DNA of 64,000 nucleotides from Prorocentrum cordatum (GCA_963575745.1 CAUYUJ010009347.1:327001-391000), one strand, 5' to 3'. Positions 41,346 through 52,700 are shown, numbered from the stretch's first letter. The notes: generated by a model not told the origin, from the sequence alone. Program-made: numbers and translations.

Positions 41346-42110
41346 ATGGCCATGGGGCCATCCTGGGCGTCTTGGACCGATCGTTTGGTGATTCGGGCCT
41401 TTCTTGGGCCGTCTTGAGGGCCTCTTGGGGCCCTGTTGACCCGTCTCGGGCCTCTCTTGGGCTCGAACACGTCATGCGGAAACATTCTGGGGGCCCCAGG
41501 GCGCGCGGGGAGCCTCAAGAGATTCGAGAGCTTGGGATCCGGGCCCATAAAGAATCCTCAGGCTTGTGGACTGCGGCTCAGGGTATTGAGCAAGGGACCT
41601 GGGCAAGCCTCTTGGGGTTCGTTTTGGAGCCTTGGGGCCTCTTTCGGGCTTTGGGGGCCTTCTGGGGCCTCCTGGGGGCTTCTTTGGGGCCTGTGGCCCC
41701 CCCCTCCCCCGAGCACCAAATGCGTCGGGAATTGTCCCCCCCCCCTTCCAGAGCCTCCTGGGGGCTTCTTGGGGGCCTGTGGGCCCCCCCGCCCCCGAGC
41801 ACCAAATGCGTCGGGAATGGCGTCCCACCCCCCCTTTGCAGATCGAAGCTTGAGCGAGCTCAAGTCCACGCTCTCAGAAACTCACACGCTGGCTTGCTCT
41901 TGGGGCCTTCCTGGGTCATCTTTGAGCTTTCTAGGGCCGTCTTAGGGCGTTCTTGGGCAAATAGACGCCTTTGAGGTACGTCTTGGGGCCCCTCTTGGGA
42001 TCATTTTCGGCTGCCTTGGGACTCTCTTGTGCCCTCTTGGTGCTCTATCGGGCCATCTTGGCGTTTGGGCCCGTAGTGGGAATTATTTTTGGGGCTATTT
42101 GGGCCGTTGT
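41346..42110. repeat. CTTGGGG dispersed repeat, long copy
   Basis: Begins with CCATCCTGGGCGTCTTGGAC, as at 16983, and continues as CTTGGGGCCTCTTGGG units. A 90-bp segment (CCCGAGCACCAAATGCGTCG) is duplicated at 41708 and 41795. Minus-strand Pro/Arg/Lys-rich frames are artefacts. Confidence 0.8.
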
Positions 42111-42119
42111 GGGCAACTT

Positions 42120-42600
42120 GTCAGGACGCCGTCGTCGTCACCGTCGCCGTCGTCGTCGACATCGTCGGCGGACTCAAAGCCGACACCTCGCTTGTTGGCC
42201 CCGGGGGAACCTGGGCCGAGCACGACCTCGGAGGCCCCCCTGGGAAGGTCGTGCCCCGGCCCCGCTAGAGACCCACCTGGTCAGGACGTCGTCGCTGTCG
42301 TCACCGCCATGCCGTTGTCGTCAACAGCTTCATCCCGGGCAGCTACGACCCCTCGTTGGTTGCCCCCAGGGAGACCTGGGCCGAACGTATCTTCGGAGGC
42401 CTGGGCACGGGAGGCCGTGCCTCCAGCCCCGCCAGAGCCCTGCCGGTCAAGACGTCGCCGCCGCCGCCGTCGCCGTGGCCGTCCACATGTTCAGCGGATT
42501 TTGGGGCGACCCCTCGGCCAGTCGGCCCCCGGAGAGGCCTGGGCCAAGCTCGCCCTCCGAGCTCGCCCTCGGAGGCCCTGTTTGGGAAGGTCGCGCGTCT
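42120..42600. repeat. ~160-bp direct repeats, three copies
   Basis: Each copy has a GTCGTCGTC/GCCGTCGCC tract followed by CCTGGGCCGAGC...CCTCGGAGGC...GGAAGGTCG and CCCGCCAGAG-like motifs. Confidence 0.65.
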
Positions 42601-43540
42601 TGGAAGCCGTGGCTGGGTCGTGGACAAGAGGCCCCTCAGAGGCCTCGTCGGGTCTCGGGGGATGCCTCTTGGGGATTCTGGGGGCCTCCTTGGGGAGCCT
42701 CGTGCGCCTCTCGGGGTGGGTGGCTCCAAATGTCAGCGCGAGTTTCCCCTTTTGGGCCCATCTTGAAGCCGTCTTCGGAGCATCTTGGACCCCCTTGGGG
42801 GCCGGGGGGATCTGGGCGGCCGTGTGCTGGGCGTTCTTGGGCGCCTCTGAGGCCGTCTTCTGAAGACCGAAACGCCGACAGCGCCAATGTTTTTCAGCGA
42901 TGTTGGCCTCTTCGGCCATCAGGGCCTTCAAGACGATCCTGAGGACGGCAATTGTTCGCACAACACGTGGGGAGAAATGGCAAAGCTTCACGTCGGAAAG
43001 TGAATGGTGGTCACAATTGGAGGATGGTTGCGTGCACCGTGCAAGCAAGCAACATCATGTTTTCGCTCGACTGAGGGAACGGCGCTCCGACGCCCACTCT
43101 CAGCCCCGCGCGCGGCTGCTCTCTCTCTGGCGAATTGGGAGTCGCCTCGCCTCGCCTCGTTCGGGCCATCTCAGGGCACGTGGAACGAGTGGGCCCTTGA
43201 CCATGCACCCGAGGCCGTGGAAACGTCACGCGACGAGTCCGAGAAACATCCTGGAGTGCCCAAGGGCGGAGGGGAATCTGGGTCTGAAGCGTTCCACATT
43301 CGTTTCACATGTATGAATCACGGGAGGAGAATAACCCAAACGGGGCAATTGGCGTTTATTAAACGGCCTTGGACGTTTACCAAACAGCCCTGCCATGTTC
43401 GATTCCTTCTTTGGGCGCGTTTACTGAAGGCCTCGCGTGTCGGGGTGGTTATTGTCGGGGTGGATTTTCTGCCCTCTAATGAATATGGAGGGCCCCCAGG
43501 GCCTGAGGAAGCCCCACTCCGTGCCTACGGCACGGTGGCG
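42600..43540. repeat. CTTGGGG repeat continuation with R3 flank
   Basis: CTTGGGG units to about 42870, then GAAGACCGAAACGCCGACAG and, at 43513, CCACTCCGTGCCTACGGCAC followed by GGTGGCGGATT. Both flank motifs recur beside the copy at 47820-48440, which defines a longer dispersed family. Confidence 0.6.
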
Positions 43541-43559
43541 GATTAAGCCAGCTGCCCAG

Positions 43560-44069
43560 GAGTTTTTTAGCCGTTCGATTGGGTACTTTATAGCGGATTT
43601 CTGCTATGTGCTCGTGCAATTAACACGGGGTCATGTGCCTCATCTTGCAGCTGGCCGGCTAGCGCACCACACGATTCAGTCCGCCGCTTGTTTTCCTGCC
43701 ATCCTCGGTGGACCCATGCAGACCAGCTCGGCTTGTACGTACCTTTCAATCGCATATTTGGCTGAGATGAGCAACATGTTCCTGAGGATCAATAACCTCC
43801 TGAAGCGTTTTGGTGCAGAGAAGCACCCACTTTGGATGACAAATTTTCGGACGCTGCTCCTCACGTTTTTCCTGGGTCGCGTCATCAACTTCCCTTTTTG
43901 CACTGCCCTCATCTGGCGTCACCGACAGAACCTGCCGACTAGCGTCCGAAACCTCCAATTGGGTTTTGCAGTGGGTGGAATGGCCCTAAACATAGGCTGG
44001 TTTGGCAAGCTGGTGCAGATATACCTGAGGGTTTCACGAAAAAGATCAGCACCGATGGAGTTGCTTTGA
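43560..44069 (+). CDS. Terminal exon of a TLC-domain membrane protein (TMEM56/CLN8-like)
   Basis: After a CCCAG acceptor at 43559 the frame reads EFFSRSIGYFIADFCYVLVQ, RLAHHTIQSAACFPA, LSIAYLAEMSNMFLRINNLL, FRTLLLTFFLGRVINFPFCT and LGFAVGGMALNIGWFGKLVQ, ending at TGA 44067-44069. There are several hydrophobic helices, the His-His pair (residues 36-37 of the exon), and the AYLAEMSNMFLRI and FFLGRV motifs characteristic of TLC proteins, which act in ER or other membranes, often in lipid handling. The domain is nearly complete, but the N-terminus must come from upstream exons that I could not find. The codons carry no stops, so it may be functional. Confidence 0.75.
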   Translation, partial: EFFSRSIGYFIADFCYVLVQLTRGHVPHLAAGRLAHHTIQSAACFPAILGGPMQTSSACTYLSIAYLAEMSNMFLRINNLLKRFGAEKHPLWMTNFRTLLLTFFLGRVINFPFCTALIWRHRQNLPTSVRNLQLGFAVGGMALNIGWFGKLVQIYLRVSRKRSAPMELL

Positions 44070-44128
44070 AGTCAGAGTACGTGGTCGAAACAATAGGTTG
44101 GATTGATGTGTCATGATACCGACACGAA

Positions 44129-44156
44129 TGTTGGGCGGCCGCTTCATAGAGTGATT
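44129..44156 (+). repeat. Direct repeat flanking the foldback region (left)
   Basis: TTGGGCGGCCGCTTCATAGA and GTGAT recur at 46096-46122 (TTGGGCGGCCGCTTGATAGA) in the same orientation. Confidence 0.6.
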
Positions 44157-44218
44157 GCAACGGCCTTACGGCCAGTGCCGCCGACCCTGTAGGAGCCCGT
44201 TTCTTTCTTGCTTGGGGC

Positions 44219-44361
44219 ATGACGGGCGTCATGGCTCCCGCTCCCCCCCCCTATGACGTAACGCTCCCCCCCCAGTGCGCTCTGGACACTGCCGCTGTGC
44301 GCATTGGGATCCGCGTAGGTGTCCGCGTAGGAATCCGCATAGGAGTCTGGTCCGCAGTCGT

Positions 44362-44416
<55 letters not shown>

Positions 44417-45866
44417 TACGTCGTCGCTCGTGGCTTGTCGCGCGTCGCTTATAGTCGTCGTGCGCGCGGACGCGGCTGAAGCCTGTTTTTTTTATTCCGG
44501 GCCGATGACGGCAATCATCTAGGGGGGGTGGAGAGGGTCGCTGACGTCACGTTTCGCGCTGGCGGCGTCTGGGAATGCCTCGGAATGACGGAGGACGTGT
44601 AGCGCCAGCATGAAGGTGGCGATTTGCACCACAACGCTTGTGTACACCACAGTCCCTGCCTGCACCACAGCGCCTGTGAACACCACGCCGCCTATGTACA
44701 CCACAGCAGCCGCGTGCAACGCAGCGTCAGTTTGTGCCACCGTGCCTGCGGGCACAATAGCTCTTGTGCACACCTAAGCGCTTGCGTACACCACATCAAC
44801 CGTGTGCAACACAGCACCAATGTACACAATGTTTGCGTGCATTGCAGTGCCTGTGTGCACCACGGCGCCTGTGTGCACCACAGCAACCGTGTGCACCACA
44901 GCACCACTGTTGCATATCGACTGTTGGAACGAATCCTTATAACAAAATTGAGCGTTTGTGGATTCCACAGAAAACAATATAACATAATCCTTATGGACGA
45001 CGGGGCGCCGCTGGAATCTACGAGTCCTCCCGAGTCCGCCCGCGTCACCCTAATTCCTCCCATCTGCGTCCAAGAGGCTCCAGTTCAATTGGCCGTCCGA
45101 AAACCAAGTGGACCGATTCAATAGACCATCTGCGGTGCGCGCTGCGATGCGCACGTGCGGTGTAGCGCCAACCCGCGCGACAAGGAGTAAAGAGGAGGAC
45201 GAGGACGAGGAGGAGGAGGAGGAAACGGAAGAGGAGGAGGAGGTGGTGGAGGTGGAGGAGGTGGAGGAGGAGGGAGGGAGGAGGGAAGAACGTCGCATTC
45301 GATTATCCGCACTTTCCTGGCGTGGCGAGTAGTTGTCCGCAGCAGATCCTCACGTACATGCTCCTTCTATATGTCCTGCATTGTGGTGTACACCAGCGCT
45401 GTGTTGCACGCGGATGCTGTGGTGTGGACATGCGCTGTGGCGTGCACAGGCATTGCGGTGCACGCAAGTATTGTGGTGTATACAGGCGCTGTGTTGCACA
45501 TGGTAGCTGCGGTGTACACATGTACACCGGCGCTGCAGTGTACGCAAGCACTGTGGTGTACACAGGCGCTGCGTTGCACACGGTTGTTGCGGTGTGCGCA
45601 GGCGCTGTGGTATACACGCGCGCTGTGGTGCACGCGAGCGTTGTGGTGTACACAGGGGCAGGTGGGCATATCGCCAGTTTCATGCTGCTCGCGTCGTCGT
45701 CGTCGTCATCGTCGTCGTCGTCGTCGCTCGTCGCTCGTCGCTCGTCGCTCGTCGCGTCGCGCGCGCGGGCGCGGCTGCGGTACCGAAGCCACCACACGGC
45801 GGGGGGGGGCGTTACGTCATACCCCCCCTTCGCCCTCCCCCCCCTACGCCCGTCATCACCGAACAT
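44219..45866. repeat. Foldback-like composite with inverted arms
   Basis: The outer arms carry ATGACGGGCGT and TATGACGTAACGC at 44219-44275, inverted at about 45813-45865. The inner arms are minisatellites: CACAGCGCCTGTGTACACCA units at 44620-44905 and their complement (CTGTGGTGTACACAGGCGC) at 45370-45665. The GTC tracts (44355-44415 and about 45695-45730) are in the same orientation on both sides, so the symmetry is not total. Confidence 0.65.
45190..45285. repeat. GGA purine tract in the foldback centre
   Basis: GAGGAGGACGAGG and GGAGGTGGAGG repeats. Confidence 0.85.
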
Positions 45867-45939
45867 AAATGAACGCGCTCAAGGGAACGACGACAACGGC
45901 GGCGACGACGACGACATCGTTGACGTGGGTCAGAGTCCT

Positions 45940-46705
45940 CATGGATGCTTCTTTGGGTCTCTTCGAAGCGCTCCCCGAGGCCTCTGGGGAAAGTTTAGGG
46001 ACCTCTTGGGAGCCTCGTTGGGGCCTCTGGGGAGCCTCTTGGGGGCCTCTCGGGGCTTCTTGGGGGCTCTCTTGGGGCCCCTTGGGGGCCTCTTGGTTGG
46101 GCGGCCGCTTGATAGAGTGATGTATTCATGCTTGCACGCATTTCGTTGGTATGCGCTGTTTGTGAGCTTTTATCTGCGGGGGGCTGCGCTGCCTGCCGCC
46201 CAAGCCCCTTGCCAATGTTCTCGTGGTGTGCTTGAGCTATAGTGGAAGCCCATGCCAAGAAACGCTCTGCTTCCCTCGAGGGTGCCCTTGTTTTCTTGTG
46301 TTCCCATGGTTTTGCTATGGAGAGCGTTGCGTTCCCACACCAAAAATCAATGGACGTCCTGGGATCTCAGGGTTAGGCTTCTTGTGATTCTTGTTGAAGG
46401 TTTCTTGTGGTCGAGTTTCTAGTGTACTTGAGCCAGTTTGGGGCCATGTCTGGACCTTGTTGAGACAATCGTGGCATCTCTTGGGGCATGTTAAGGCGAT
46501 CCGATGGACACCTTGTCGCCCTTGGGGGGTTATCTGTCACGGGGCCTGGTCTGAAGGGCGTCTTTGCGCAATTTTGGGGGCCCAGGGGGGCACCACCTTG
46601 GGCAATCTGGGAGCCATGCTGAGGCCTGTGAGGTTTGTTTTGGGGGCACTCCTCCGAGGGACTCTTGAGGGCCTCTTGGCGATCTCGGGGCCATCTGGGC
46701 ACACA
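45940..46705. repeat. CTTGGGG repeat clusters
   Basis: GGGGCCTCTTGGGG units at 45955-46100 and a sparser cluster at about 46490-46705, where the repeat adjoins the minus-strand RT fragment. Confidence 0.65.
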
Positions 46706-46728
46706 TAAGTTCCTGTGGCTGTTCTTTT

Positions 46729-47245
46729 TCCACCCTCCGAGACCGATTACACTGAATATGCTGTGGTGTTTCCCCACGTCATAAGTTTGAAGACGCCGTG
46801 GTTGCCTGCACACATCCACACGCATCCAAGCCAACCTGGCAGAATAATTTAGCGCTTTTGTCTGGGTCAAGAGTTGCCCTGAAGATCTCACCTCGACACG
46901 CTTGACCATATCACGTGACACCGAAAGCGAAACATCACCAACCGACCCAGCCATTTCAGCAACAATGCTGTGATCTACAACACTGTCAGTGGATCTGCGA
47001 CGACGCCTGGTACCCCTCATCTCCGAGCAGTTGTGGGCATCCGGTCTAGCAAAAGTGAGCGACTGTCTGATTTTACCCCAGATCCTGCAACACACATTGA
47101 GAAGGGCAATGAGACGCGTGCCGCCTTCTGGCTTGGCACGCCGCACCATTTCGTTGACCATCCTCCTCTCAGGCCACCCTTCTGACCTCAGGCCAACCAA
47201 TTTGAGCAATAGTTTGAAATGCCTGATCTGGCAAGTGCGGTAACG
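46729..47245 (-). pseudogene. Non-LTR reverse transcriptase fragment
   Basis: On the minus strand: LKLVGLRSEGWPERRMVNEM, RAKPEGGTRLIALLNVCCRI and SVSRDMVKRVEVRSSGQLL. The PxGGxRxIxLL box and the first catalytic Asp (DMVKRVEV) match the fingers and palm of non-LTR RT. It ends near GLGGW, where the frame runs into CTTGGGG repeat DNA. No downstream DD motif is present, so this is a truncated relic, different from the LINE at 19-26 kb. Confidence 0.6.
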
Positions 47246-47329
47246 CTCTGGGGTGCATTCCCACTAAGGACCTGCAGCAGTGCGAGCAGGGTACGTGTGC
47301 ACTACATCCCGCACCTCGTGAGCCGTGAA

Positions 47330-48440
47330 CTGTCTTGGGGTCCTTCAGGCTTGTCCTGGAACTTTCCTGGAGGATTCTGGGTCTGTCTTGGGGCTATCTT
47401 GGAGGCTGGGCCGTCTGGCCTCTTGTGGCTCTTCTAGAAGGCCTTTTGGAACCCTTTGCGGCCGTATCGGGGGGGTCCTTCGGGCCGTCTTGAGGTCTTA
47501 TCGGGTCGTCTTGGGGTCTTCTCGAGCCGTCTCGAAGGCCTCTTGGGGCCATCTTGGCCTCTTTTGGGGCTAACGTCGCCATCTTGGAGGCGTCGTGGGA
47601 TCGTCCTGGAGTCCGTCTGTTGGACCACCTTGGGCATCTTGAAGACAATTCTCTTGATTCACGGTTCGTTCGGGGCCGGCGGGGTCGGCCGAAGACCATC
47701 GGGAACCTATCGGAAGAGCCAAACAGTTTACCCGACAATTCGGCACGCCAGGCATTTGTTTGCAAGCAGAAGGAAGCGGCGGATCGAGAGGCTCTCGGCC
47801 CATCCCGCCACCGTGCCTAGAGACCTTGTGGACCGGCCTCTTGGGGTCTTTAGGAAGGCCTCTTGGGGGCCTTCAAGCCCCTTGGCGGCCTCTTGGGGGC
47901 TTCTTGGAGATCTCTTGTGGCGGTGGCCATCTTGGGGGGGAAGGGCCGGGTATGTCCGTTCGTCCCTTCTTTCTTACGGCCGTCTTGGCGACTTCGGGGG
48001 CCCTTTGTCGGCCTCGGAGGCCGTATTGGGGTGAGAGATGGGGGGCTTCTTGGGCGGTCTTGGTTTCTCTTAAGACCGAAAAGCCGAGCGTGCCAATATA
48101 GCACGCAGTATAGCTTTTTGATGCCATTTGTTTTTTCTTTTGTTCGGCTGGCTGCGAGGGCCTCCAAGACGACCCTGGCTGCGAGGGCCTCCAAGACGAC
48201 CCAAGAGGTTTCCAAGAAGACTCCAGGACGGGTTCTGATATCATCTTGAGCCATGCTGGAGGGTTTGATTCTCAACTGGACTCCCAAGCCCTGTGGACAA
48301 GTCACGCGACGCACCCTGGCAGCAACAAGTGCCCAGCCATTCCGGGGTCTGTGCCAATGAACAACATTCAAGACAGAGAGTTTGCAGGGACTTGGGGACA
48401 CTCCACTCAGTGCTTCGCGGCACGGTGGCGGATTGAATTG
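47330..48440. repeat. CTTGGGG repeat with R3 flank, second copy
   Basis: CTTGGGGTCTTC and CTTGGGGGCC units, then TAAGACCGAAAAGCCGAGCG at 48070, a 31-bp tandem pair (GGCTGCGAGGGCCTCCAAGA) at 48148-48210, and GCACGGTGGCGGATTGAATT near 48422. Confidence 0.65.
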
Positions 48441-48770
48441 CTGTTCCACCATTCTTATCCGTTCTTCTTCCGTTCTTCTTTCACTCTGTCCTTCACCTTC
48501 CTTCTCTCTTCTTTCCTTCCCTCTAACTTCCCCGTTCCCTTTCCCTCCCTTCTACCTCCGTCCCTCCATCCTTTCCTCCTCCTCCGTCCCTCCCTTCCCC
48601 ATCCCTCCTCCCCCCTCCCCCCTCCCCCCTCAGTTCTTCCCCCATCAATCCTCCCTCCTCCCTCTCCCTCTCGCTTCCCCCTGTTCGCTTCGCGACTCCC
48701 TGTTTTTTTCAACCCCGCCTCCACCCTCCTCCCTTCTCCCCTCCCTCCTCTTCCTCCCGAGACGGCGGCC
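48440..48770. repeat. Pyrimidine-rich tract
   Basis: CTTCC/CTCC-rich + strand DNA. Confidence 0.85.
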
Positions 48771-49230
48771 ATGCTGGCTTAGATTTGGGGAGGTTCCCAG
48801 CGTTTCGGTGCCGTTCCGATTCTCAACAGAGCGGTTGTCGCTTCGGCGACTTTTTGACGCTCTGCTTGCAAGCGCGTTGTCCTGACCACCCGTGGAATAG
48901 TATCACGCTGCCGAGGGGCGCGCGATAAGAGGAGCATCATCAATGCATGTTTGAGCCGTCTGCGGGTCGGTCGCTTCCCCCTCCGCCCCTCCCCCTCGTC
49001 AATGGCATCCTCGTCGTCGTCCTGGTCCTCGTCGTTGTCGTCGTCCTCCTGCTCTTCCTGGTCGTTATTATTGAGTTCCTCTTCCCCCCCCGTCGTCCTC
49101 CTCACCGCCCTTCCTCCATTCCTCGTCTGGCCCATGGCCCCCTTGCGCTGCAAATGAAGTTCAAGGATCAAGGCCCGATTCGACAGATGGGATGACGGAT
49201 CGGAACATTTTGCGCGCAATTTGAAGGGAT
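48771..49230. other. No gene assigned
   Basis: A minus-strand frame (49219-48779) encodes an acidic stretch from a GTC-rich microsatellite at about 49010-49070, but has no recognisable domain. Confidence 0.4.
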
Positions 49231-49474
49231 GGGATGGAGCGATAGGGCGTCAGGTGTTGCGCGCACATGCCCTCCTCCCCTCTCCCGTTCCCCCTCCTCC
49301 CCTTCCTCACATTCCCAATCCTTCCTCCGCTCCCCTCAACCTCCTGCCCTTCTGTTCATTTTGCATGTTGTTGCTGCCGGCGTGTTTACTGTCGAAGTCG
49401 AGGGCGTACCTACCATTGCGCACATACTCATGCTTACGTGTTTTCACTGCGGTTTCTCTTCTATGAATCTCTCT

Positions 49475-49650
49475 CCCTCTCTCGGATGTCCCCCTTTCTC
49501 TATGTATAGTTGTGTTTCTCTCTCTGTCTCTCTCTCTCTCTTGTTTGTTTTTGTCTCTCTCTCTCTCTCGCTCTTTTTCTCTCCGTCTCTCTCTTTCTCT
49601 CTCTCTCTCTCCGTGTTCTGTTCTGCTTATTCGATGTTCTCATTCACTCA
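49475..49650. repeat. CT microsatellite
   Basis: CTCTCTCT runs with GTTTG interruptions. Similar short runs at 49780-49835. Confidence 0.9.
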
Positions 49651-50039
49651 CTCACACACACATCTAGGTATCGTGCCCGCCCTCCCTCTCGCCCTAATCA
49701 TCTCCTCCGCGAGGTGTGCAACCCCTTGCAAGGGCACATCTGTTGAGCTGGTATGACTACATCTGTTCTGGCTGAGCCGCTCTCTCACTCTCTCTCTTTC
49801 TCGGTCTCTTCATCTCTCTCTCTTTTTCTCCAAATCCCACCCATAACAGCCATCTCAAAGCGCTAAGTATGGCCAAGAACCGCTCGAACGAAACAGCACA
49901 GTCTTCGAACGCTGAGATGTTGGTGCTGTCATGTACATGCTTCCCCCCGCCAAGAGTAGCACCTTTCTGCTGTCCTCTCCCTCTCCCTTCTCCTCTCCCT
50001 CTTCATCCACTCCCCAAGCCCCGGAAGCACAGGGGGCCC

Positions 50040-50260
50040 GCGGTACGGTCGGACCGAAGTATCAGATCGAGGTTGGCTCGGGGAGAGGACCCTCATGTTT
50101 TTCGTGTTTGTTGGACGTTCTCGTGCATGCTGGGGGAGGGTACCCTCGAATGTTTTTTGTGCTTTGGCCAGCGGAGGATCTCATGTTCTTGAAGGATGTT
50201 TTTTTGTCCTAGGTCCGACCGTACTGTTTGTTCGTGTCGTGGCGACTCGGCGGCGACCAA
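50040..50260 (+). repeat. Dispersed repeat family R2, copy 1
   Basis: Shares GTATCAGATCGAGGTTGGCTCG, TTTTTCGTGTTTGTTG, TTCTTGAAGGATG and GTCCTAGGTCCGACC, in order, with 58495-58720. Confidence 0.75.
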
Positions 50261-51185
50261 GGCGTGGGCGTTCAAGGTTGAACACCGCCAGTGGCCCAGC
50301 GTCGGCCGACATCAAAAGCTCCGGCCTCAGGGGAAAGCCGCATGAGCGTTCCACGAGGTGTCAAAAACCAGCTGCACGAACCCCGACGTAGTTGTTCTGG
50401 GGTCTTCGGGGGCAAGTTCTGGACCCCGCGGCCTACGAGCAGCAGCCCACGGCCTCATTTAAGTCCCTTCGAGAGAAGCGGTTAACTGCTCTGGGTGCCC
50501 ATTTTGAGCAGTTCGACTCCGAGAGTCTGGCACAGAGTGGGAGCCATGGCCACGAACCTCGGACTTGGGAATCCCGGGTTCTCGTTTCCGTCCCCACGCA
50601 AGGTAAGTCTCGAGACGGCAGCCCCCCTCATTCCTTCTTGCTCCTATCCTTCCCCCTGCCTCGTCGTCTCCTCCTCCTCCTCGTCCCCCTTCTCCTCCTC
50701 TTCCTGGTCCTCCTCGTCCTCTTCATCCTCCTCGGCTTTCTGAGGTTGCCACTCGTGCTCGTTCCTTCACCCCATCTTGCCTTGGCGTCTGAGCGTGTTG
50801 GGCCAGGAGCGGATGAGAGAGTCGGTGCGCCCCACCCGCGGCGCAGGCGAGGACGGTGCCCGGCTCCTGGCAGTCCGCAGCGGTGCCGCAGGGGCCGCGG
50901 GGCAGTGGCGTTGGCGTGTTGGTGCGTGTGCGCCGCGCGTGCGTGTGCGTGTGCTATCCCCTTCCCCGCTTGTGCGTTGCAGAATCCTGCTGCATGTGCG
51001 TGCGCGTGCGTGTGCTATCCTCTTCCTCGCTTCATCGCCACGTGTGCGCGTGCTATCCTCTTCCTCTGACCAAGCGAGATGCCGCGCTCCGTCCTGCTGA
51101 CGAGCGAGGTGTGCGAAGGTCTGTCGCTGTCGGCTTGAGCTGACGCACCCCGGCGCTCGGGGACCGGCCGATGCTTCGTCGCCGC
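50261..51185. other. No gene recognised; CTC tract and GTGCGTGTGCTATCC repeats
   Basis: CTC-rich DNA at 50655-50735 and three to four GCGTGTGCTATCCTCTTCC repeats at 50930-51070. Confidence 0.6.
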
Positions 51186-51385
51186 GGGTCGGGGCTCAAG
51201 AGACGGGGGTCCATGCAAACAGGGGTCAGTCAGAGCGCCGGATTTTGCAGGATCCTGCAGGGCCAGGGTCGCACTCACTGACCCGGCCTTGGGTTCAGGA
51301 TCAGGGAGGATCATGCAGGGTCTTGCAGGACAGTGCAACGCCCGACTGGCCTGGGTTTGGATTGACCCGGGTCAGTCGATCTCCG
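51186..51385 (+). repeat. Dispersed repeat family R1, copy 3
   Basis: GGGGCTCAAGAGACGGGGGT, GCAAACAGGGGTCAGTCAGA, CCTGCAGGGCCAGGGTCGC and GGATTGACCCGGGTCAG. Closest to copy 2. Confidence 0.8.
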
Positions 51386-52540
51386 AGCGGAGGAGGAAGA
51401 AGCGTGTGTCGGCGCGTGGCCAATGCGTTGTCATTTCGGCGGGTCCACCACGCTGTGATCTCCTCACGTCAGCTGTTCTGGTCCCGCCATGGGGCTGCGT
51501 TGTCGCGCACTACATGCAAGACTGTGCACGCGCACGTGCCGGTTTGTGAGTGTGTGTGTGTGTTTGTGTGTGCGCGTTGGTTCGACACAGCGTCGATGTT
51601 GTCTCCTTGATGGTTCTTGATATCTAGTGGCCAGAGGACCATGCCGCCACCATGCCTGGGATGTACGCCAGCGGCTTCATGTATGCTTGTTGGGGTCCCC
51701 TTTGGATGCTTCTCGGGGGCCTCATATGGAGGCAGGCTGGAGGCCTCCTTTTAGCACCTACGGAGCCGTTTATAAACCTCTGTTAGATTTCTTGGGTGCT
51801 TCTTCGGGACATCGAGGGCGCCTGCTAAAAGTCTCGGTAGTTCTCTTTGCGCGGGAGGCTCGACTCCTGAGACTCTATGAGCTCCATTAGCGCCAAAGCA
51901 CGGGAGCGGAAAATGGGAGTGCACATGCATGCGGAATAAAGGTGGCCGCGCCAAGAGCTGGAGCGGAACTCGCAGAAACAATGCGGGCAGCGTTATGGCG
52001 ACAGCGACGTTTCGCAGCGCCGCGCGCGACGTGCGCCGCGTCGATTCCCTGCCACGCGTGTTGCGTCGTAGACGGCAAAGAGTCCCTTCGTTTCATTTCG
52101 TTGCCCTATCACTGCTTTGTTCTTGTTTGATGTCGTCCTTCGGTTTGTTTTTTTACGAGCACTGAGGTCCGGTTCCGGATCTGCAACAGCTTGAGTAGTA
52201 TTCTCAGTAAAAACATAAATTGTCTGACGCCGCATCCTAATGCGGCGTTTTTCTCTCAACATTCTAAGTGGGGTTCTTGTTTTCTCTGGACACCGCGCGC
52301 AATCCTCACCTCCTCACCCCGCCCCCTCTCCTCCTCATCTCTCTTCACATACGCCATCATCATCGCACCGCCATCACCTCTTCTATCACAATCCCATCAT
52401 GACCACATATTATCATCATCACACTCTCACATCCACACGCACTCCGCACTCGCTGATTCATATCAAAGAAGTCTAGAGCGGGAACCTCGTCAAACACTGA
52501 ATAGCGAGGAAGTCTCGAGCGGGAGCGCCCTCCCTATGGC
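51386..52540. other. No gene recognised
   Basis: Short CTTGGGG-like stretches near 51690-51740, a GT microsatellite at 51547-51573 and a CATCATCATC-type stretch at 52345-52430. Confidence 0.5.
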
Positions 52541-52544
52541 AGGA

Positions 52545-52700
52545 AGAGTCCGTATCGGGCGGGTTCGGCGGCGCGCGGGTTCACTTGCAGCGGTTCGGTT
52601 TCGCGGCGGTCCGGTTTCGGTCGGTTCGGTTTGGCGAGTCTGGGTCGGGTCGGCCAGTTCGGGTCGGTGGCCGAGCGGCGGTCTGGTTTTGGGCGGTCCG
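52545..52700. repeat. GGTTCGGTTTCGG minisatellite
   Basis: Degenerate GGTTCGG/GTCCGGTTTCGGTCGG units; frames on both strands are artefacts. Confidence 0.8.

Noticed and set aside
41049-41417. Poly-Met and poly-Asp frames in the GAT tract
   Set aside because: Microsatellite artefact.
46373-46728. C-terminal half of the 278-codon minus ORF
   Set aside because: Beyond GLGGW the peptide is Pro/Arg-rich CTTGGGG repeat sequence, so only the RT-like part (46729-47245) is kept.
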